Shown here: positions 36,656 through 52,364 of the stretch, piece after piece
How positions within the stretch are numbered: the first letter of the stretch is position 1
Layout: each line of letters begins with the position of its first letter
Source of the DNA: Ruania alba
GTDB lineage: Bacteria; Actinomycetota; Actinomycetes; Actinomycetales; Beutenbergiaceae
NCBI RefSeq assembly: GCF_900105765.1
Contig: NZ_FNTX01000002.1
Location: forward strand, 2,356,001-2,420,000
Direction of reading: 5' to 3'
DNA: 64,000 nt
Translations under genes and position numbers: made by a program
The notes under the pieces: generated by a model
Told to the model about the DNA's origin: nothing
Databases searched by the model: none
What the model saw: only the letters and a program-made list of their open reading frames with translations

Positions 36656-36817
36656 GGCTCTGCAGGCTGCACCCGGGGGACGACGTCCCTTGCAGCGATG
36701 CCCGTCCACGTACCGCATTGCCGAGTGCGTGGCCCCATTCCACTCCGGCCGGTCAAGGCCGATGTCATCCCCGCCCTGGCGCTCTGAGGCCAGGTGCGCG
36801 TCGAGGGAAGGAACCTC

Positions 36818-38869
<2,052 letters not shown>

Positions 38870-38877
38870 CCCCACTG

Positions 38878-38943
38878 TCACGCGAGTGCGGCCGATCTCG
38901 CTCACTTGGTGAGATATGCCCGAGATTCGCCGCACTCGCGTCA
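38878..38943. repeat. Imperfect palindrome related to the 58-bp palindrome at 61674
   Basis: Arms of 23 bases at 38878-38900 and 38921-38943 match at 20 positions. An inner hairpin CTCAC-TTG-GTGAG occupies 38901-38913. The segment 38882-38904 agrees with 61674-61696 at 22 of 23 bases. It lies between rho and prfA and could end rho transcription, but the shared sequence points to a dispersed REP-like element. Confidence 0.75.
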
Positions 38944-38983
38944 CCGTCAGTGCGCACGAGTCGATCAACCAGAGAGGGTGAGC

Positions 38984-40066
38984 ATGAGCGAGGAGTTCGC
39001 TGCGGTCGAACCGCTGCTCGTCGAGTACGCGGAGATCGAGTCCGCTCTGGCGGACCCGGACGTTCATGCCGATCAGGCACGGGCGCGTACGTTGGGGCGC
39101 CGGTACGCCGAGCTCGGGCGCGTGGTGACGGCGTACCGCACCTGGCGTAGCGCGGTGGACGACGCCGGCGCTGCTGCCGAATTGGCTGCCGACGACCCCG
39201 CGTTCGCCGAGGAGGTCGAGCCGCTGCGTGCCGCAGCGGCCGAGGCCGCCGACGCGCTGCGCAATGTGCTCATCCCGCGAGACCCCGACGACGGCCGGGA
39301 CGCGATCGTCCAGGTCAAGGCGGGGGAGGGTGGCGAGGAGTCCGCGCTGTTCGCCGCCGACCTGCTGCGGATGTATCAGCGCTACGCCGAGCGACAGGGC
39401 TGGACCACGCAGGTGCTGGACGAGACGCACTCCGATCTCGGCGGGTACAAGGATGTCTCGATGGCGGTGAAGTCCAAGAGCACCGATCCCGCCGAGGGTG
39501 TCTGGGCCCACCTGAAGTACGAGGGCGGCGTGCACCGGGTGCAGCGGGTGCCCGTGACCGAGTCGCAGGGCCGCATCCACACGTCGGCGGCCGGTGTGCT
39601 GGTGTTCCCCGAGGTGGACGACCCTGGTGAGGTGGAGATCGACCAGAACGATCTCCGCATCGACGTGTTCCGGTCCTCCGGCCCGGGTGGGCAGAGCGTG
39701 AACACCACCGACTCCGCCGTGCGGATCACCCACCTGCCGACCGGCATCACGGTCTCCATGCAGAACGAGAAGTCGCAGCTGCAGAACCGTGAGCAGGCGA
39801 TGCGGGTGCTTCGAGCTCGGTTGCTCGCCGCTCAGCAGGAGGCGGCGGATGCGGAGGCTGCCGAGCTGCGCCGTTCGCAGGTGCGCACCGTGGACCGGAG
39901 CGAACGGATCCGCACCTACAACTTCCCGGAGAACCGGATCGCAGACCACCGCACCGGATACAAGGCCTACAACCTCGACACCGTGCTGGCGGGAGATCTC
40001 GGAACGGTGATCGCCTCCGCGATCGAGATGGACGAGGCCGAGCGCCTCGCCACCGCAGGTGAGTGA
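38984..40066 (+). CDS. prfA: Peptide chain release factor 1
   Basis: Recognises UAA and UAG stop codons and triggers peptide release. The 360-residue length is standard. The GGQ motif appears in [20 protein letters not shown], with [19 protein letters not shown] before it, which covers the stop-codon-reading region (PVT in place of the usual PAT/PVT tripeptide). ATG 38984 follows AGAGAGGG. The methyltransferase prmC that modifies its GGQ glutamine overlaps its end by eight bases, the usual pairing. Confidence 0.97.
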   Translation: MSEEFAAVEPLLVEYAEIESALADPDVHADQARARTLGRRYAELGRVVTAYRTWRSAVDDAGAAAELAADDPAFAEEVEPLRAAAAEAADALRNVLIPRDPDDGRDAIVQVKAGEGGEESALFAADLLRMYQRYAERQGWTTQVLDETHSDLGGYKDVSMAVKSKSTDPAEGVWAHLKYEGGVHRVQRVPVTESQGRIHTSAAGVLVFPEVDDPGEVEIDQNDLRIDVFRSSGPGGQSVNTTDSAVRITHLPTGITVSMQNEKSQLQNREQAMRVLRARLLAAQQEAADAEAAELRRSQVRTVDRSERIRTYNFPENRIADHRTGYKAYNLDTVLAGDLGTVIASAIEMDEAERLATAGE

Positions 40067-41048
40067 CCGCCGTCGCTCCACCGGTCGCATCGGCGGGGTG
40101 GGGCTGAGCGCCGACGCCGAACAGGCACGTGCCCACGCCTGGGAGAGCCTTGGATTGGCGACGGACGGTCCGACGCAACCTGCGCCGTCGTTGGATGCCA
40201 TCGTGCGCGCCGGCGCGGCGATCCTCGCCGAGGCGGGGGTGCCCTCACCGGAGGTGGATGCCTTGCGGATCGCTGAGCACCTGCTCAGCACACAGCGGCT
40301 CACCCTGGTGGTCCCGCCGCGGATGCCGACCGACTTCCCTGGTCGGTTCGCCGAGGCGATCGATCGCCGACGGCGGAGGGAACCCCTGCAGCACATCACC
40401 GGCACGGCGGCCTTCCGCTACATCGAGCTGGAGGTCGGGCCTGGGATTTTCGTCCCGCGCCCGGAGACCGAGCTGGTGGCCGGCGCCGCGATCGAGGCCG
40501 CTCAGGCGGCGATCGAGGCAGGCAACGCTGCGCCGATCGTCGTCGACCTGTGTAGTGGCAGTGGCGCGATCGCGTGCTCAGTTGCGGACGAGGTTCCTGG
40601 CGCCGAGGTGTACGCGGTGGAGCTCGGGCAGGTGGCGGCGTCGGCGACGGAGGAGAACGCCGAACGCCTGGGACTGACCATCGATGTGCAATGGTCGGAC
40701 GCGACATCACCGGACGTGCTGGACTACCTTGACGGCACGGTGGATGTGGTGGTCTCGAACCCGCCCTACATCCCTCCGGATGCCGTGCCGGTGGACCCCG
40801 AGGTGCGTGACCATGATCCCGACCTGGCGTTGTACGGCGGCGGAACCGACGGTCTGGAGATTCCCGAGGCGGTGCTCGCCCGTGCGGTGACGCTGTTGCG
40901 CCACGGTGGGGCGCTCGTGATGGAGCACGCCGAGGTGCAGGCGGGGGCGTTGCGCGAGCTCGCCGAGGCGACCGGAGTGCTCGACGAGGTACGGACCGGC
41001 CAGGACCTCACCGGCCGGGACCGGATGCTGCTCGCCCGCAAGCGGTAG
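40059..41048 (+). CDS. prmC: Release-factor glutamine N5-methyltransferase
   Basis: Methylates the GGQ glutamine of release factors using S-adenosylmethionine. The 329 residues have an N-terminal helical domain (about 45-130) and a Rossmann methyltransferase domain with [17 protein letters not shown] (SAM site) and the catalytic VVSNPPYIP. The GTG start at 40059 lies within the end of prfA. The N-terminus is about 40 residues longer than usual, so a later start is possible. Confidence 0.94.
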   Translation: MSDRRRSTGRIGGVGLSADAEQARAHAWESLGLATDGPTQPAPSLDAIVRAGAAILAEAGVPSPEVDALRIAEHLLSTQRLTLVVPPRMPTDFPGRFAEAIDRRRRREPLQHITGTAAFRYIELEVGPGIFVPRPETELVAGAAIEAAQAAIEAGNAAPIVVDLCSGSGAIACSVADEVPGAEVYAVELGQVAASATEENAERLGLTIDVQWSDATSPDVLDYLDGTVDVVVSNPPYIPPDAVPVDPEVRDHDPDLALYGGGTDGLEIPEAVLARAVTLLRHGGALVMEHAEVQAGALRELAEATGVLDEVRTGQDLTGRDRMLLARKR

Positions 41049-41058
41049 CGGGCAAGCC

Positions 41059-41454
41059 TCAGCGGCGGAGCCGGTGCCGGGTGATCATCGACGCGACGTA
41101 CCAGCCCACGGCGATACCGGCCAGGTCCGCGACGACGTCGAGCAGGTCTCCCGAGCGCGCGGGCAGTAGGAGATGCTGGATGAGCTCACTGATGCCCGCG
41201 TGAGCCGCCAGGCCGATCGCGAGCGGGATCGACGGGTACCGGGCCAGTCGTCCAGTCAGCATGACCAGGGCGAAGATCAGCACGTGCAGGGCCTTGTCGG
41301 ACCCGGGTGGGCTGGGGGCGCCGTCGGGAGTCTGCGGCACGTAGAGCGCCGCCAGTTGCAGCAGCACCGCCGCGACGAACGCCGCTTGGAGCAGCCGTGC
41401 CGATCGCGAACGAGTGGAGGACGAGCCAGGCGGGTGCGGTGCGGAGTTCGGCAC
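41059..41454 (-). CDS. VanZ-family membrane protein
   Basis: A small integral membrane protein of about 131 residues with four hydrophobic segments, and the motif PGSDKALHVLIFALVMLTGRL followed by SELIQHLLLPARSGDLLDVVADLAGIAVG, as in VanZ-like proteins. Function unknown; VanZ itself confers low-level teicoplanin resistance. The start is taken at GTG 41454; the frame continues to 41541. It is inserted on the opposite strand in an otherwise co-directional conserved block. Confidence 0.8.
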   Translation of the reverse strand: MPNSAPHPPGSSSTRSRSARLLQAAFVAAVLLQLAALYVPQTPDGAPSPPGSDKALHVLIFALVMLTGRLARYPSIPLAIGLAAHAGISELIQHLLLPARSGDLLDVVADLAGIAVGWYVASMITRHRLRR

Positions 41455-41528
41455 ATGGTCACTGTGCCATGCCGCGGCCCACGGCAGCCGTTGCCTGACG
41501 ATGCGTGGAGGCACACGGGCGGCAAAAC

Positions 41529-42455
41529 ATGAAAGACTCACCTCTCGTGAGTGACGAACAGATGCGGGACTGCTCCGACGCAGGGACCCGACCGGGCCAC
41601 CTGGACGAGGCAGTCAAGACTCTGGCCACCGGGGGCCTCGTGGTGTTCCCCACCGATACGGTCTACGGCATCGCTGCGGACGCCTTCACCCCGAAGGCGG
41701 TCACGGCGTTGTTGAACGCGAAAGGACGGGGCCGGCAGATGCCACCCCCGGTGCTGATCGGCGACCTGCGCACCCTTGACGGTCTGGCGACGGAGATCCC
41801 GCAGCCGGTGCGGGACCTGGTCGCGGAGTTCTGGCCCGGGCCGCTCACCGTGATCCTCACCGCGCAGCCCAGCTTGCACTGGGACCTGGGGGAGACCCAT
41901 GGCACCGTCGCCCTGCGGATGCCGGACAACGAGATAGCCCTTGAGCTGCTGCGTCGCACCGGCCCCCTGGCTGTCTCCAGCGCGAACAAGACCGGCCAGG
42001 ACGCCGCCGTGACGTGTGCGGACGCGGCCGAGCAGCTGAAGCGGGCCGTGCGTCTCTACCTCGACGGCGGAGCGACCCCGGGTGCAGTGCCGTCCACCAT
42101 CGTGGACGCGACCGGCCCACGGCTGAGGATCGTGCGGGAGGGTGTGCTGACTGCGGAGGAACTCGGTTCGATCGCGCCGGAACTCCTGCCGGAGAACCAG
42201 GTGGAGGAGCCGGCCGACGAGCCGACTGACGACGAGCCGGCTCACGAGGAACCGGCGGACGACGAGGCAGCCGACGGGGAGCGCGATGACGACGCCGGCG
42301 GCCCGCAGGACGGTGATGCGGACCTGCCCGACGCCGAGACGCCAGAAGCCGACGAGCCAGACCCCGAGGAGCACGACTCCGAGTCGACCGAGACCGCAGC
42401 AGGGACCGACCAGGCATCCGCCGACGAGACGCCCAGGGGTAGCACCGAACCGTGA
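41529..42455 (+). CDS. L-threonylcarbamoyladenylate synthase (Sua5/YwlC/YrdC) with acidic tail
   Basis: Makes threonylcarbamoyl-AMP for the t6A37 modification of ANN-decoding tRNAs. Residues about 20-215 form the YrdC fold (GGLVVFPTDTVYGIAADAF, LNAKGRGRQMPPPVLI, WPGPLTVIL, LAVSSANKTGQ, PSTIVDATG). The final 95 or so residues are an acidic, Glu/Asp/Pro-rich tail with no domain. The start is uncertain: ATG 41529 is chosen, with GTG 41547 possible. tagO/wecA overlaps its stop (GTGA). Confidence 0.93.
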   Translation: MKDSPLVSDEQMRDCSDAGTRPGHLDEAVKTLATGGLVVFPTDTVYGIAADAFTPKAVTALLNAKGRGRQMPPPVLIGDLRTLDGLATEIPQPVRDLVAEFWPGPLTVILTAQPSLHWDLGETHGTVALRMPDNEIALELLRRTGPLAVSSANKTGQDAAVTCADAAEQLKRAVRLYLDGGATPGAVPSTIVDATGPRLRIVREGVLTAEELGSIAPELLPENQVEEPADEPTDDEPAHEEPADDEAADGERDDDAGGPQDGDADLPDAETPEADEPDPEEHDSESTETAAGTDQASADETPRGSTEP

Positions 42456-43573
42456 GCGTCTACCTGCTCGTCCTCGCGATCGCTGCAGCGGTGACGTACC
42501 TGACGACGCCGTTGGCGCGTCGGTTGGCACAGCGCACCGGAGCAGTGACGGCGGTACGCGCACGGGACGTGCACACGATCCCGACCCCGCGGTTGGGGGG
42601 TGTGGCGATGGTTGCCGGTCTGGGCGCCGCGCTCGTGTTCGCGTCCCAGACCCGGTTCTTGCAGCCGGTGTTCTCCGATTCGCTGCCCTGGGCGATCCTG
42701 GCCTGCGCCGTCGGGATCTGCCTGCTCGGGGTCGCTGACGACATCTGGGACCTGGACTGGATCACCAAGTTGATCGGCCAGATCGTGGTCGCGGGCGTTC
42801 TCGCCTGGCAAGGGGTGCAGTTGGCCAGCCTGCCGATCTTCGGGCTGACCATCGGTTCCTTCCGGCTCTCGCTGATGGTCACCGTGATCGTGGTGGTGGT
42901 GGCGATCAATGCCGTCAACTGGGTGGACGGCCTCGATGGACTGGCCGCTGGGGTGATCGCGATCGGCGGATCGGCGTTCTTCATCTACACGTACGTGCTC
43001 ACCCAGAACAACAACCCCACCGACTATTCCAACCTCGCGACCGTGCTGATCGCGGCTGTCGTCGGCGGCTGCCTCGGCTTCCTTCCGCACAATTTCCACC
43101 CTGCACGCATCTTCATGGGTGATTCCGGAGCGATGGCGCTCGGACTCACCGTGGCTGCGGCGGCGATCATGGTGACCAGTCAGATCGACCCGAACGTGCT
43201 CGAGGCTCGGCAGGCGATCCCCGCCTTCGTTCCGATCATCTTGCCCGTCGCGGTGCTCATGCTGCCGCTGCTGGATGTCGGCGTGACGAGTCTGCGCCGG
43301 CTGCTCTCCGGGAAGTCGCCGTTCCACGCCGACCGGACCCACCTGCACCACAAGCTGCTGGACCGTGGGCACTCGCATCGTCGGGCCGTGGCGATCATGT
43401 ACGTCTGGACAGGCGTGATCTCGTTCAGCGCGGCCGCGCTGGTCTGGTTCCCCCTGCAGCAGGTCCTCATCGGCGCCGGGATTGGTGCTGTGCTCGCCAC
43501 GATCATTACCGTGGTGCCGCTACCCACTCCGGCGTTCCTCAAGCAGCGCACCGCCGGACCCGACCACAGCTAA
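42452..43573 (+). CDS. Undecaprenyl/decaprenyl-phosphate GlcNAc-1-phosphate transferase (WecA/TagO type)
   Basis: Polytopic membrane enzyme transferring a phospho-sugar (usually GlcNAc-1-P) to the polyprenyl phosphate carrier, the first step of wall teichoic acid, arabinogalactan linker or other surface glycan synthesis. The 373 residues have about eleven membrane segments. Family motifs are DDIWDLDW, NAVNWVDGLDGLAAG, FMGDSGAMALG and the cytoplasmic HIHH-like loop ADRTHLHHKLLDRGHSH. It lies in its conserved actinobacterial position directly upstream of the atp operon. Confidence 0.94.
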   Translation: MSVYLLVLAIAAAVTYLTTPLARRLAQRTGAVTAVRARDVHTIPTPRLGGVAMVAGLGAALVFASQTRFLQPVFSDSLPWAILACAVGICLLGVADDIWDLDWITKLIGQIVVAGVLAWQGVQLASLPIFGLTIGSFRLSLMVTVIVVVVAINAVNWVDGLDGLAAGVIAIGGSAFFIYTYVLTQNNNPTDYSNLATVLIAAVVGGCLGFLPHNFHPARIFMGDSGAMALGLTVAAAAIMVTSQIDPNVLEARQAIPAFVPIILPVAVLMLPLLDVGVTSLRRLLSGKSPFHADRTHLHHKLLDRGHSHRRAVAIMYVWTGVISFSAAALVWFPLQQVLIGAGIGAVLATIITVVPLPTPAFLKQRTAGPDHS

Positions 43574-43583
43574 AGGATCCCGA

Positions 43584-44042
43584 GTGCCTGAGAACTCTTC
43601 CTCGCCGCACGTCCCGACCGATTCAGTGCTCGGGATGCTACGGCTGGTGATCCGTCGTTTTGCTCTGGTCGGGCTTGCCGTCACGGTCGTGGTCTGTCTG
43701 CTGGGCGTGCTCGTCGCAGGGATGCCCGGCTTGTGGGGTGCGCTGATCGCGTCCGCCGTCGGGCTGGTGTTCATGGGTGTCACCGTGGTGTCCATGTACG
43801 TCATGGCCGGTCGAGGGCCGGAGATGTTCCAGATCGTGCTGCTCGGCGGCTGGCTGGTCAAGATCGTCCTGCTCGTTCTGCTGCTGAACTGGCTCAGCGA
43901 CATGACCTTCTACCACCGCACCATGTTCATCGTGGCGATCGTGGCGATCGTCGTGGCCGGACTCACCGTGGAGACGCTCACCGTGATGAAGTCCCGGATC
44001 CCCTATGTGCAACCGTCGAAGGGTGAGGATCAGGGCAGTTGA
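43584..44042 (+). CDS. atpI: ATP synthase protein I-like membrane protein
   Basis: A 152-residue protein with four hydrophobic segments. The central GLWGALIASAVGLVFMGVTVVSMYVMAGRGPEM and the following pair of helices match the AtpI-type protein encoded upstream of atpB in actinobacteria, thought to help assemble the c-ring. The GTG 43584 start follows AAAGGA. A separate promoter appears before atpB. Confidence 0.85.
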   Translation: MPENSSSPHVPTDSVLGMLRLVIRRFALVGLAVTVVVCLLGVLVAGMPGLWGALIASAVGLVFMGVTVVSMYVMAGRGPEMFQIVLLGGWLVKIVLLVLLLNWLSDMTFYHRTMFIVAIVAIVVAGLTVETLTVMKSRIPYVQPSKGEDQGS

Positions 44043-44092
44043 GGCCCACCTCACACCTTCACGGGAAGGTCACGAAACCTCCGCGAATCAGG

Positions 44093-44098
44093 TAGGCT
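44093..44098 (+). promoter_or_regulatory. -10 element of the atpB-C operon promoter
   Basis: TAGGCT lies about 100 bases upstream of the atpB start, with a weak -35-like GTCACG 18 bases further upstream. This suggests an independent promoter for the ATP synthase genes after atpI. Confidence 0.4.
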
Positions 44099-44196
44099 GA
44101 CCGCAGTCCCCGTTACTCGCCCGAGTTCGGTCCCCGCAGTGTTGCCTGGAGCATCCTGAACAGGGGATAGCCGTCTGACAACCCTGGGAGAGCACC

Positions 44197-45021
44197 CTGT
44201 CCACTGCAGCGATCGACGTCCCCGTACTCGCCGACGCGCAGAGTGAAGACTCTGGCGGTTTCCACGCTCCCACGCTGGAAGAGTTCTTCCCCGATGCGAT
44301 CTTCGGCGCCGGGACGTTCCTCGAGTTCGATCGGATCATCTTCGTCCGGCTGGTGATCGTCGCCATCCTCCTGCTGCTGCTCTGGCTGGGAGTGCGCAAG
44401 GCCAAGTTGGTGCCGGGGCGTGGGCAGAGCATCCTCGAGCTCTCCGTGGACTTCGTCCGCGTGCAGATCGCCGAGCAGGTGATGGGCGTCGAGCGAGCCC
44501 GGCCGTTCGTGCCGATGCTCACCGCCATCTTCTTCATCGTCCTCACGATGAACCTCGCCGGCCTGGTCCCGGGGCTGAACATCGCCGGGACCTCGCGCAT
44601 CGGTATCCCGCTGCTGCTGGCTCTCTGGGTGTTCATCGTGTATCTCAGCGCGGGCGTCCGGAAGCAAGGGCTGGGTGGCTACCTGAAGTCGCAGCTCTTC
44701 CCGCCCGGGGTGCCGTGGCCGATGTACTTCCTGCTCACCCCGATCGAGATCCTGCAGGTGTTCATCCTGCGCCCGGCCACGCTGGCATTGCGGCTCGTGG
44801 CCAACATGATGGCCGGCCACTTCATGATGATCCTGGCCCTGGCCGCCACCAACTTCCTCCTTCTCGAGGGAGCCGGGGTGCTGAAGGGCCTGAGCATCCT
44901 GACCTTCGCCGGTGGGATCTTCATCTTCCTGTTCGAACTGATGGTCGCATTCCTGCAGACCTACATCTTCGTGCTGCTCTCGTCGATCTACCTGAACTTC
45001 GCCCTCGAAGAGGAACACTGA
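44197..45021 (+). CDS. atpB: F0F1 ATP synthase subunit a, CTG start
   Basis: Forms the proton half-channels against the c-ring. After the start come GGFHAPTLEEFFPDAIFG and FLEFDRIIFVRL, conserved in actinobacterial AtpB, then membrane helices including the essential Arg in RPATLALRLVANMMAGHFMM. The frame is closed by TGA at 44176-44178, and no ATG, GTG or TTG occurs in it before 44353, which lies inside the first helix. CTG 44197 has GGGAGAG four bases upstream and is the only sensible start, giving 274 residues. A sequence error turning GTG into CTG is the alternative. Confidence 0.93.
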   Translation: MSTAAIDVPVLADAQSEDSGGFHAPTLEEFFPDAIFGAGTFLEFDRIIFVRLVIVAILLLLLWLGVRKAKLVPGRGQSILELSVDFVRVQIAEQVMGVERARPFVPMLTAIFFIVLTMNLAGLVPGLNIAGTSRIGIPLLLALWVFIVYLSAGVRKQGLGGYLKSQLFPPGVPWPMYFLLTPIEILQVFILRPATLALRLVANMMAGHFMMILALAATNFLLLEGAGVLKGLSILTFAGGIFIFLFELMVAFLQTYIFVLLSSIYLNFALEEEH

Positions 45022-45086
45022 TCATCTTCGCGGGTGGGCGGGTCTCTCATATCCGCCTCACGCACGTCACATATCCAAGTACCTAA

Positions 45087-45335
<249 letters not shown>

Positions 45336-45370
45336 TCGAACCCGGACTCGATGAGCCTAAGGAGTTCTGA

Positions 45371-45963
<593 letters not shown>

Positions 45964-45964
<1 letters not shown>

Positions 45965-46779
45965 TGCGCGCGAACAGCCAGTCTTCCACCGACGCCGCCC
46001 GGGAGCGTTTCGAGCCCGTGCTGCGTGCGGCGGGGGAGTCCGCCGACGCGCTCGGCACGGAGCTGTTCGCGGTCGTGGACGTCCTGGACTCCTCGGCCGG
46101 CCTGCGACGCGCCCTGACCGACCCCTCCCGTGAGGGGCAGGACAAGGCGCAGGTCATGACCGACGTCTTCGGCGGCAAGGTCAGTTCCGACTCCGAGGAC
46201 CTGCTCGCCGGGCTGGCTCGGGCGCGCTGGTCGACCGACCGGGATATCGCGGACGCGATCGAGGTTCTCGGGACCGACGCGGTGCTCGCGAGCGCCGAGG
46301 CTGCCGGCACGCTTCTTGACGTGGAGACGCAGATCTTCTCGGTGATCCGGCTGTTGGCCGCGAACCGTGAGCTGCGGTTGGCGCTCTCGGACAAGTCGCG
46401 ATCGATCGAGGACCGCGCTGGACTGCTGGAGAATGTCGCCGGTGGACGAGTCGCTTCGCAGACGGGGCTGCTGCTCCAGCGGGCACTCGGGAACCGCCGA
46501 GCGCCGACCCTCACGGCAGGCCTGGTGCGTCTGAACGAGGCAGCGGCGGCACGCCGTCAGCAGCTCGTCGCCACCGTGACGGCCGCTGTTCCGCTCAACC
46601 AAGGTCAGCGGGACCGGTTGAGCGACATCCTGCACCGCGCCTACGGGCGCGGTGTGCAGCTCAACGTGGCTGTGGACCCGAACGTCGTGGGCGGCGTGCG
46701 GATCCAGATCGGTGACGAGGTCGTGGACGCGACCACGCTCAGCCGCCTCGACGAGGCTCGCCGGCGCCTGGCCGGCTGA
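45964..46779 (+). CDS. atpH: F0F1 ATP synthase subunit delta
   Basis: Links the b stalk to the alpha3beta3 head. The 271 residues are longer than the ~180 of typical delta subunits, as is usual in actinobacteria. The N-terminal half carries the additional helical segment. The C-terminal half has the delta signature [13 protein letters not shown]-like stretch ([13 protein letters not shown]) and [28 protein letters not shown]. The ATG at 45964 overlaps the atpF stop; a GTG at 45961 is an alternative. Confidence 0.95.
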
Positions 46780-46844
46780 CCCCGCCCCCATCGCTGAAGA
46801 ACGAACCGATCGCCGACGGCGGTCTAAGGAGAAGGACACACAAG

Positions 46845-48476
<1,632 letters not shown>

Positions 48477-48478
48477 GC

Positions 48479-49372
48479 ATGGGCGCCCAGCAGCGGATCT
48501 ACAAGCAGAGGATCAGGTCGACCCAGACCCTCAAGAAGATGTTCCGCGCCATGGAGCTGATCGCCGCCTCCCGGATCGGCAAGGCCCGGGACCGCGCGGT
48601 CAAGGCGAGCCCCTATGCGCGGGCCATCACCCGAGCTGTCTCGGCGGTGGCCACACACGCGGACATCAAGCACCCGCTCACCTCCGAGCGCACCGATACC
48701 AACCGGGCGGCAGTCCTGGTGGTGACGGCCGACCGTGGTCAGGCCGGCGCATACTCGGCGAGCGTGTTGCGTGAGGCCGAGGCGCTCCGGCAACAGCTGG
48801 AGGAGGAGGGCAAGGAAGTTGCCCTCTACGTCACCGGTCGTCGCGGCGTGAGCTTCTACCAGTTCCGTCGTCGCGAGATCACCAAGAGCTGGACCGGTGA
48901 CTCGGACAACCCGTCGCTCGAGACCGCGCAGGAGATCGGCAACGTCCTCCTCGACGCCTTCGAGGCCCCAGCCGATGAGGGTGGGGTGGCTGAGCTGCAC
49001 GTGGTCTTCACCCAGTTCAAGTCCATGGTCGCGCAGGAGCCTCAGGTGATCCGGTTGCTTCCGCTCGAGGTCGTCGACGGCGTGGCGCCGGCTGAGGAGA
49101 AGGCGCTCCCGCTGTATGAGTTCGAGCCGTCCTCGGAGGCAGTGCTGGATGCGTTGCTCCCGCGGTACATCCGCAGCCGCCTCTTCAACGCCATCCTCCA
49201 GGCAGCGGCCTCGGAGCTGGCGGCTCGGCAGCGTGCGATGAACACTGCCACGAAGAACGCCGAGGACATCATCCGCAAGTACACCCGGCTCGCCAACCAG
49301 GCCCGGCAGGCCGAGATCACCCAGGAGATCAGCGAGATCGTCTCGGGTTCCGACGCCCTGGCCGCCAGCTGA
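48479..49372 (+). CDS. atpG: F0F1 ATP synthase subunit gamma
   Basis: Central rotor shaft, 297 residues. The N-terminal helix ([33 protein letters not shown]) and C-terminal helix ([41 protein letters not shown]) form the coiled coil. The central Rossmann-like domain contains [17 protein letters not shown]. Where the consensus has DRGLCG, this protein has DRGQAG. Start ATG 48479, two bases after the atpA stop. Confidence 0.97.
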   Translation: MGAQQRIYKQRIRSTQTLKKMFRAMELIAASRIGKARDRAVKASPYARAITRAVSAVATHADIKHPLTSERTDTNRAAVLVVTADRGQAGAYSASVLREAEALRQQLEEEGKEVALYVTGRRGVSFYQFRRREITKSWTGDSDNPSLETAQEIGNVLLDAFEAPADEGGVAELHVVFTQFKSMVAQEPQVIRLLPLEVVDGVAPAEEKALPLYEFEPSSEAVLDALLPRYIRSRLFNAILQAAASELAARQRAMNTATKNAEDIIRKYTRLANQARQAEITQEISEIVSGSDALAAS

Positions 49373-49376
49373 CTGA

Positions 49377-50870
<1,494 letters not shown>

Positions 50871-50908
50871 CAGAGCCCGCTGGACTGGACGAGACGAAGG
50901 AGGGCGGC

Positions 50909-51190
50909 GTGCCGCTCACGGTGGAGATGGTCTCCGCGGACCGCACCTGGTGGTCCGGGGAAGCAACAAGCATCGGCGCCCCGGCGGCGGACGGTGACCT
51001 GGGTATCCTGCCTGGTCACCAGCCCGTCCTGGCCGTGCTGCGTGCCGGCACGGTGAAGGTTCGCCCGTCCGACGGCGATCCGGTCACCATGGAAGTCACG
51101 GGCGGTTTCCTCTCGGTGGACTCTGACGACGTCACGATCGTCGTCGATCCCACCACCTCGGAGGACGCCGTCGGCGCAGGCGAGGCCTGA
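50909..51190 (+). CDS. atpC: F0F1 ATP synthase subunit epsilon
   Basis: Rotor subunit that regulates hydrolysis, 93 residues. It contains the N-terminal beta-sandwich (PLTVEMVSADRTWWSGEATSIGAPAADGDLGILPGHQPVLAVLRAG) and lacks the C-terminal two-helix inhibitory domain, as in other short actinobacterial epsilon subunits. The GTG 50909 start follows AAGGAGGG. Confidence 0.95.
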   Translation: MPLTVEMVSADRTWWSGEATSIGAPAADGDLGILPGHQPVLAVLRAGTVKVRPSDGDPVTMEVTGGFLSVDSDDVTIVVDPTTSEDAVGAGEA

Positions 51191-51199
51191 GAGCCGGGC

Positions 51200-51613
51200 A
51201 TGCGGGTGGTGATGATCGCCGTCATTGTGGTGGTCATCGCTGCCCTGCTGCTCGTCGGTCTGTTCTTTTGGCGGCTGCGCACCCTCGGGCGCAGGGTCGG
51301 CTCCTTCGAGTGCGCCGTGCAGTCCGACAGCCGCTGGAAGGCCGGCATCGCCGCCTACACACGAGACCACCTCGACTGGTACGAGGTGGTCTCGTTGTCG
51401 TTACGCCCGTCCCGCCGGTGGGGGCGGCGCGAGCTGGACATCCTGGGCCGGCGTCATCGCAGCGTGCACGGGCACAGCGAGCCGTTGAGCGAGGCGCGCT
51501 GCCGGTACCGAGGTGAGGAGTTCCTGGTGGTCGCCGAGGACGGCGCACTGGACGGTCTCCGGTCCTGGCTGGAGGCGGCACCACCGGACACCAGCACGTC
51601 TCGTATCGTGTGA
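51200..51613 (+). CDS. DUF2550 family membrane protein
   Basis: A 137-residue protein with one N-terminal membrane helix ([22 protein letters not shown]) and a basic cytoplasmic domain that includes FECAVQ, a [22 protein letters not shown] block and the [14 protein letters not shown] patch. This matches the DUF2550 proteins encoded directly downstream of atpC in actinobacteria. Function unknown. It starts nine bases after atpC and probably belongs to the same transcript. Confidence 0.9.
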   Translation: MRVVMIAVIVVVIAALLLVGLFFWRLRTLGRRVGSFECAVQSDSRWKAGIAAYTRDHLDWYEVVSLSLRPSRRWGRRELDILGRRHRSVHGHSEPLSEARCRYRGEEFLVVAEDGALDGLRSWLEAAPPDTSTSRIV

Positions 51614-51662
51614 GAGCGCACCCGCGCAGAACGCCCCAAGTGACGGAGAGGCAGCACCACAC

Positions 51663-52354
51663 GTGAGGATCGTCATCGCGACGTGCTCGGTGGACTACAC
51701 CGGACGACTGACCGCACACCTTCCCCTGGCGACGAGGGTGCTGATGGTGAAGGCCGACGGCTCGGTGCTGGTGCACTCCGACGGTGGATCGTACAAACCG
51801 TTGAACTGGATGACCCCGCCGTGCACGCTGACGGAGTCCGACCCCTCGCCGGAGCAGCGCGAGGCCGGCGTGCAGGCGGTGTGGACGGTCCGCAGCAGCA
51901 AGTCTGACGACCGCCTGATCGTGTCGCTGCACGAGGTGCTCGGGGAGCACTCCTACGAGCTCGGCGTGGACCCGGGCCTCGTCAAGGACGGGGTGGAGGC
52001 CCACCTGCAGAAGCTGTTGGCCGAGCAGATCGGCGTGCTTGGCGATGGGCACTCGTTGGTCCGCCGGGAGTACCCCACCGCGATCGGTCCGGTGGACATC
52101 CTGGCGCGGGCCGACACCGGGCATGTGGCCGTGGAGATCAAGCGCCGTGGTGACATTGACGGTGTGGAGCAGCTCACCCGCTATCTGGACCTGCTGAACC
52201 GTGACCCGCTCCTCGCACCGGTCGCCGGGGTGTTCGCTGCCCAGGAGATCAAGCCCCAGGCGCGGGTGCTCGCCACCGACCGGGGATCCGGTGCGTGGTG
52301 CTCGACTACGACGCGATGCGCGGGATCGACGACGTCGACTCCCGGCTGTTCTGA
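51663..52354 (+). pseudogene. nucS: Mismatch-specific endonuclease NucS/EndoMS, frameshifted near the 3' end as given
   Basis: NucS replaces MutS/MutL in actinobacteria; it cuts both strands at mismatches. The N-terminal domain ([21 protein letters not shown]) and the RecB-like nuclease core with [10 protein letters not shown] and [22 protein letters not shown], which hold the catalytic Asp, Glu and Lys, are intact. After VLATDRG the frame is shifted by one missing G in the G4 tract at 52282-52285. One extra G restores [22 protein letters not shown] and the stop at 52352, 230 residues in total. As given, the protein loses this C-terminal segment, which binds the sliding clamp in characterised homologues, and reads on into nagA. 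Confidence 0.9.
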
Positions 52355-52364
52355 GAGGAAATCC

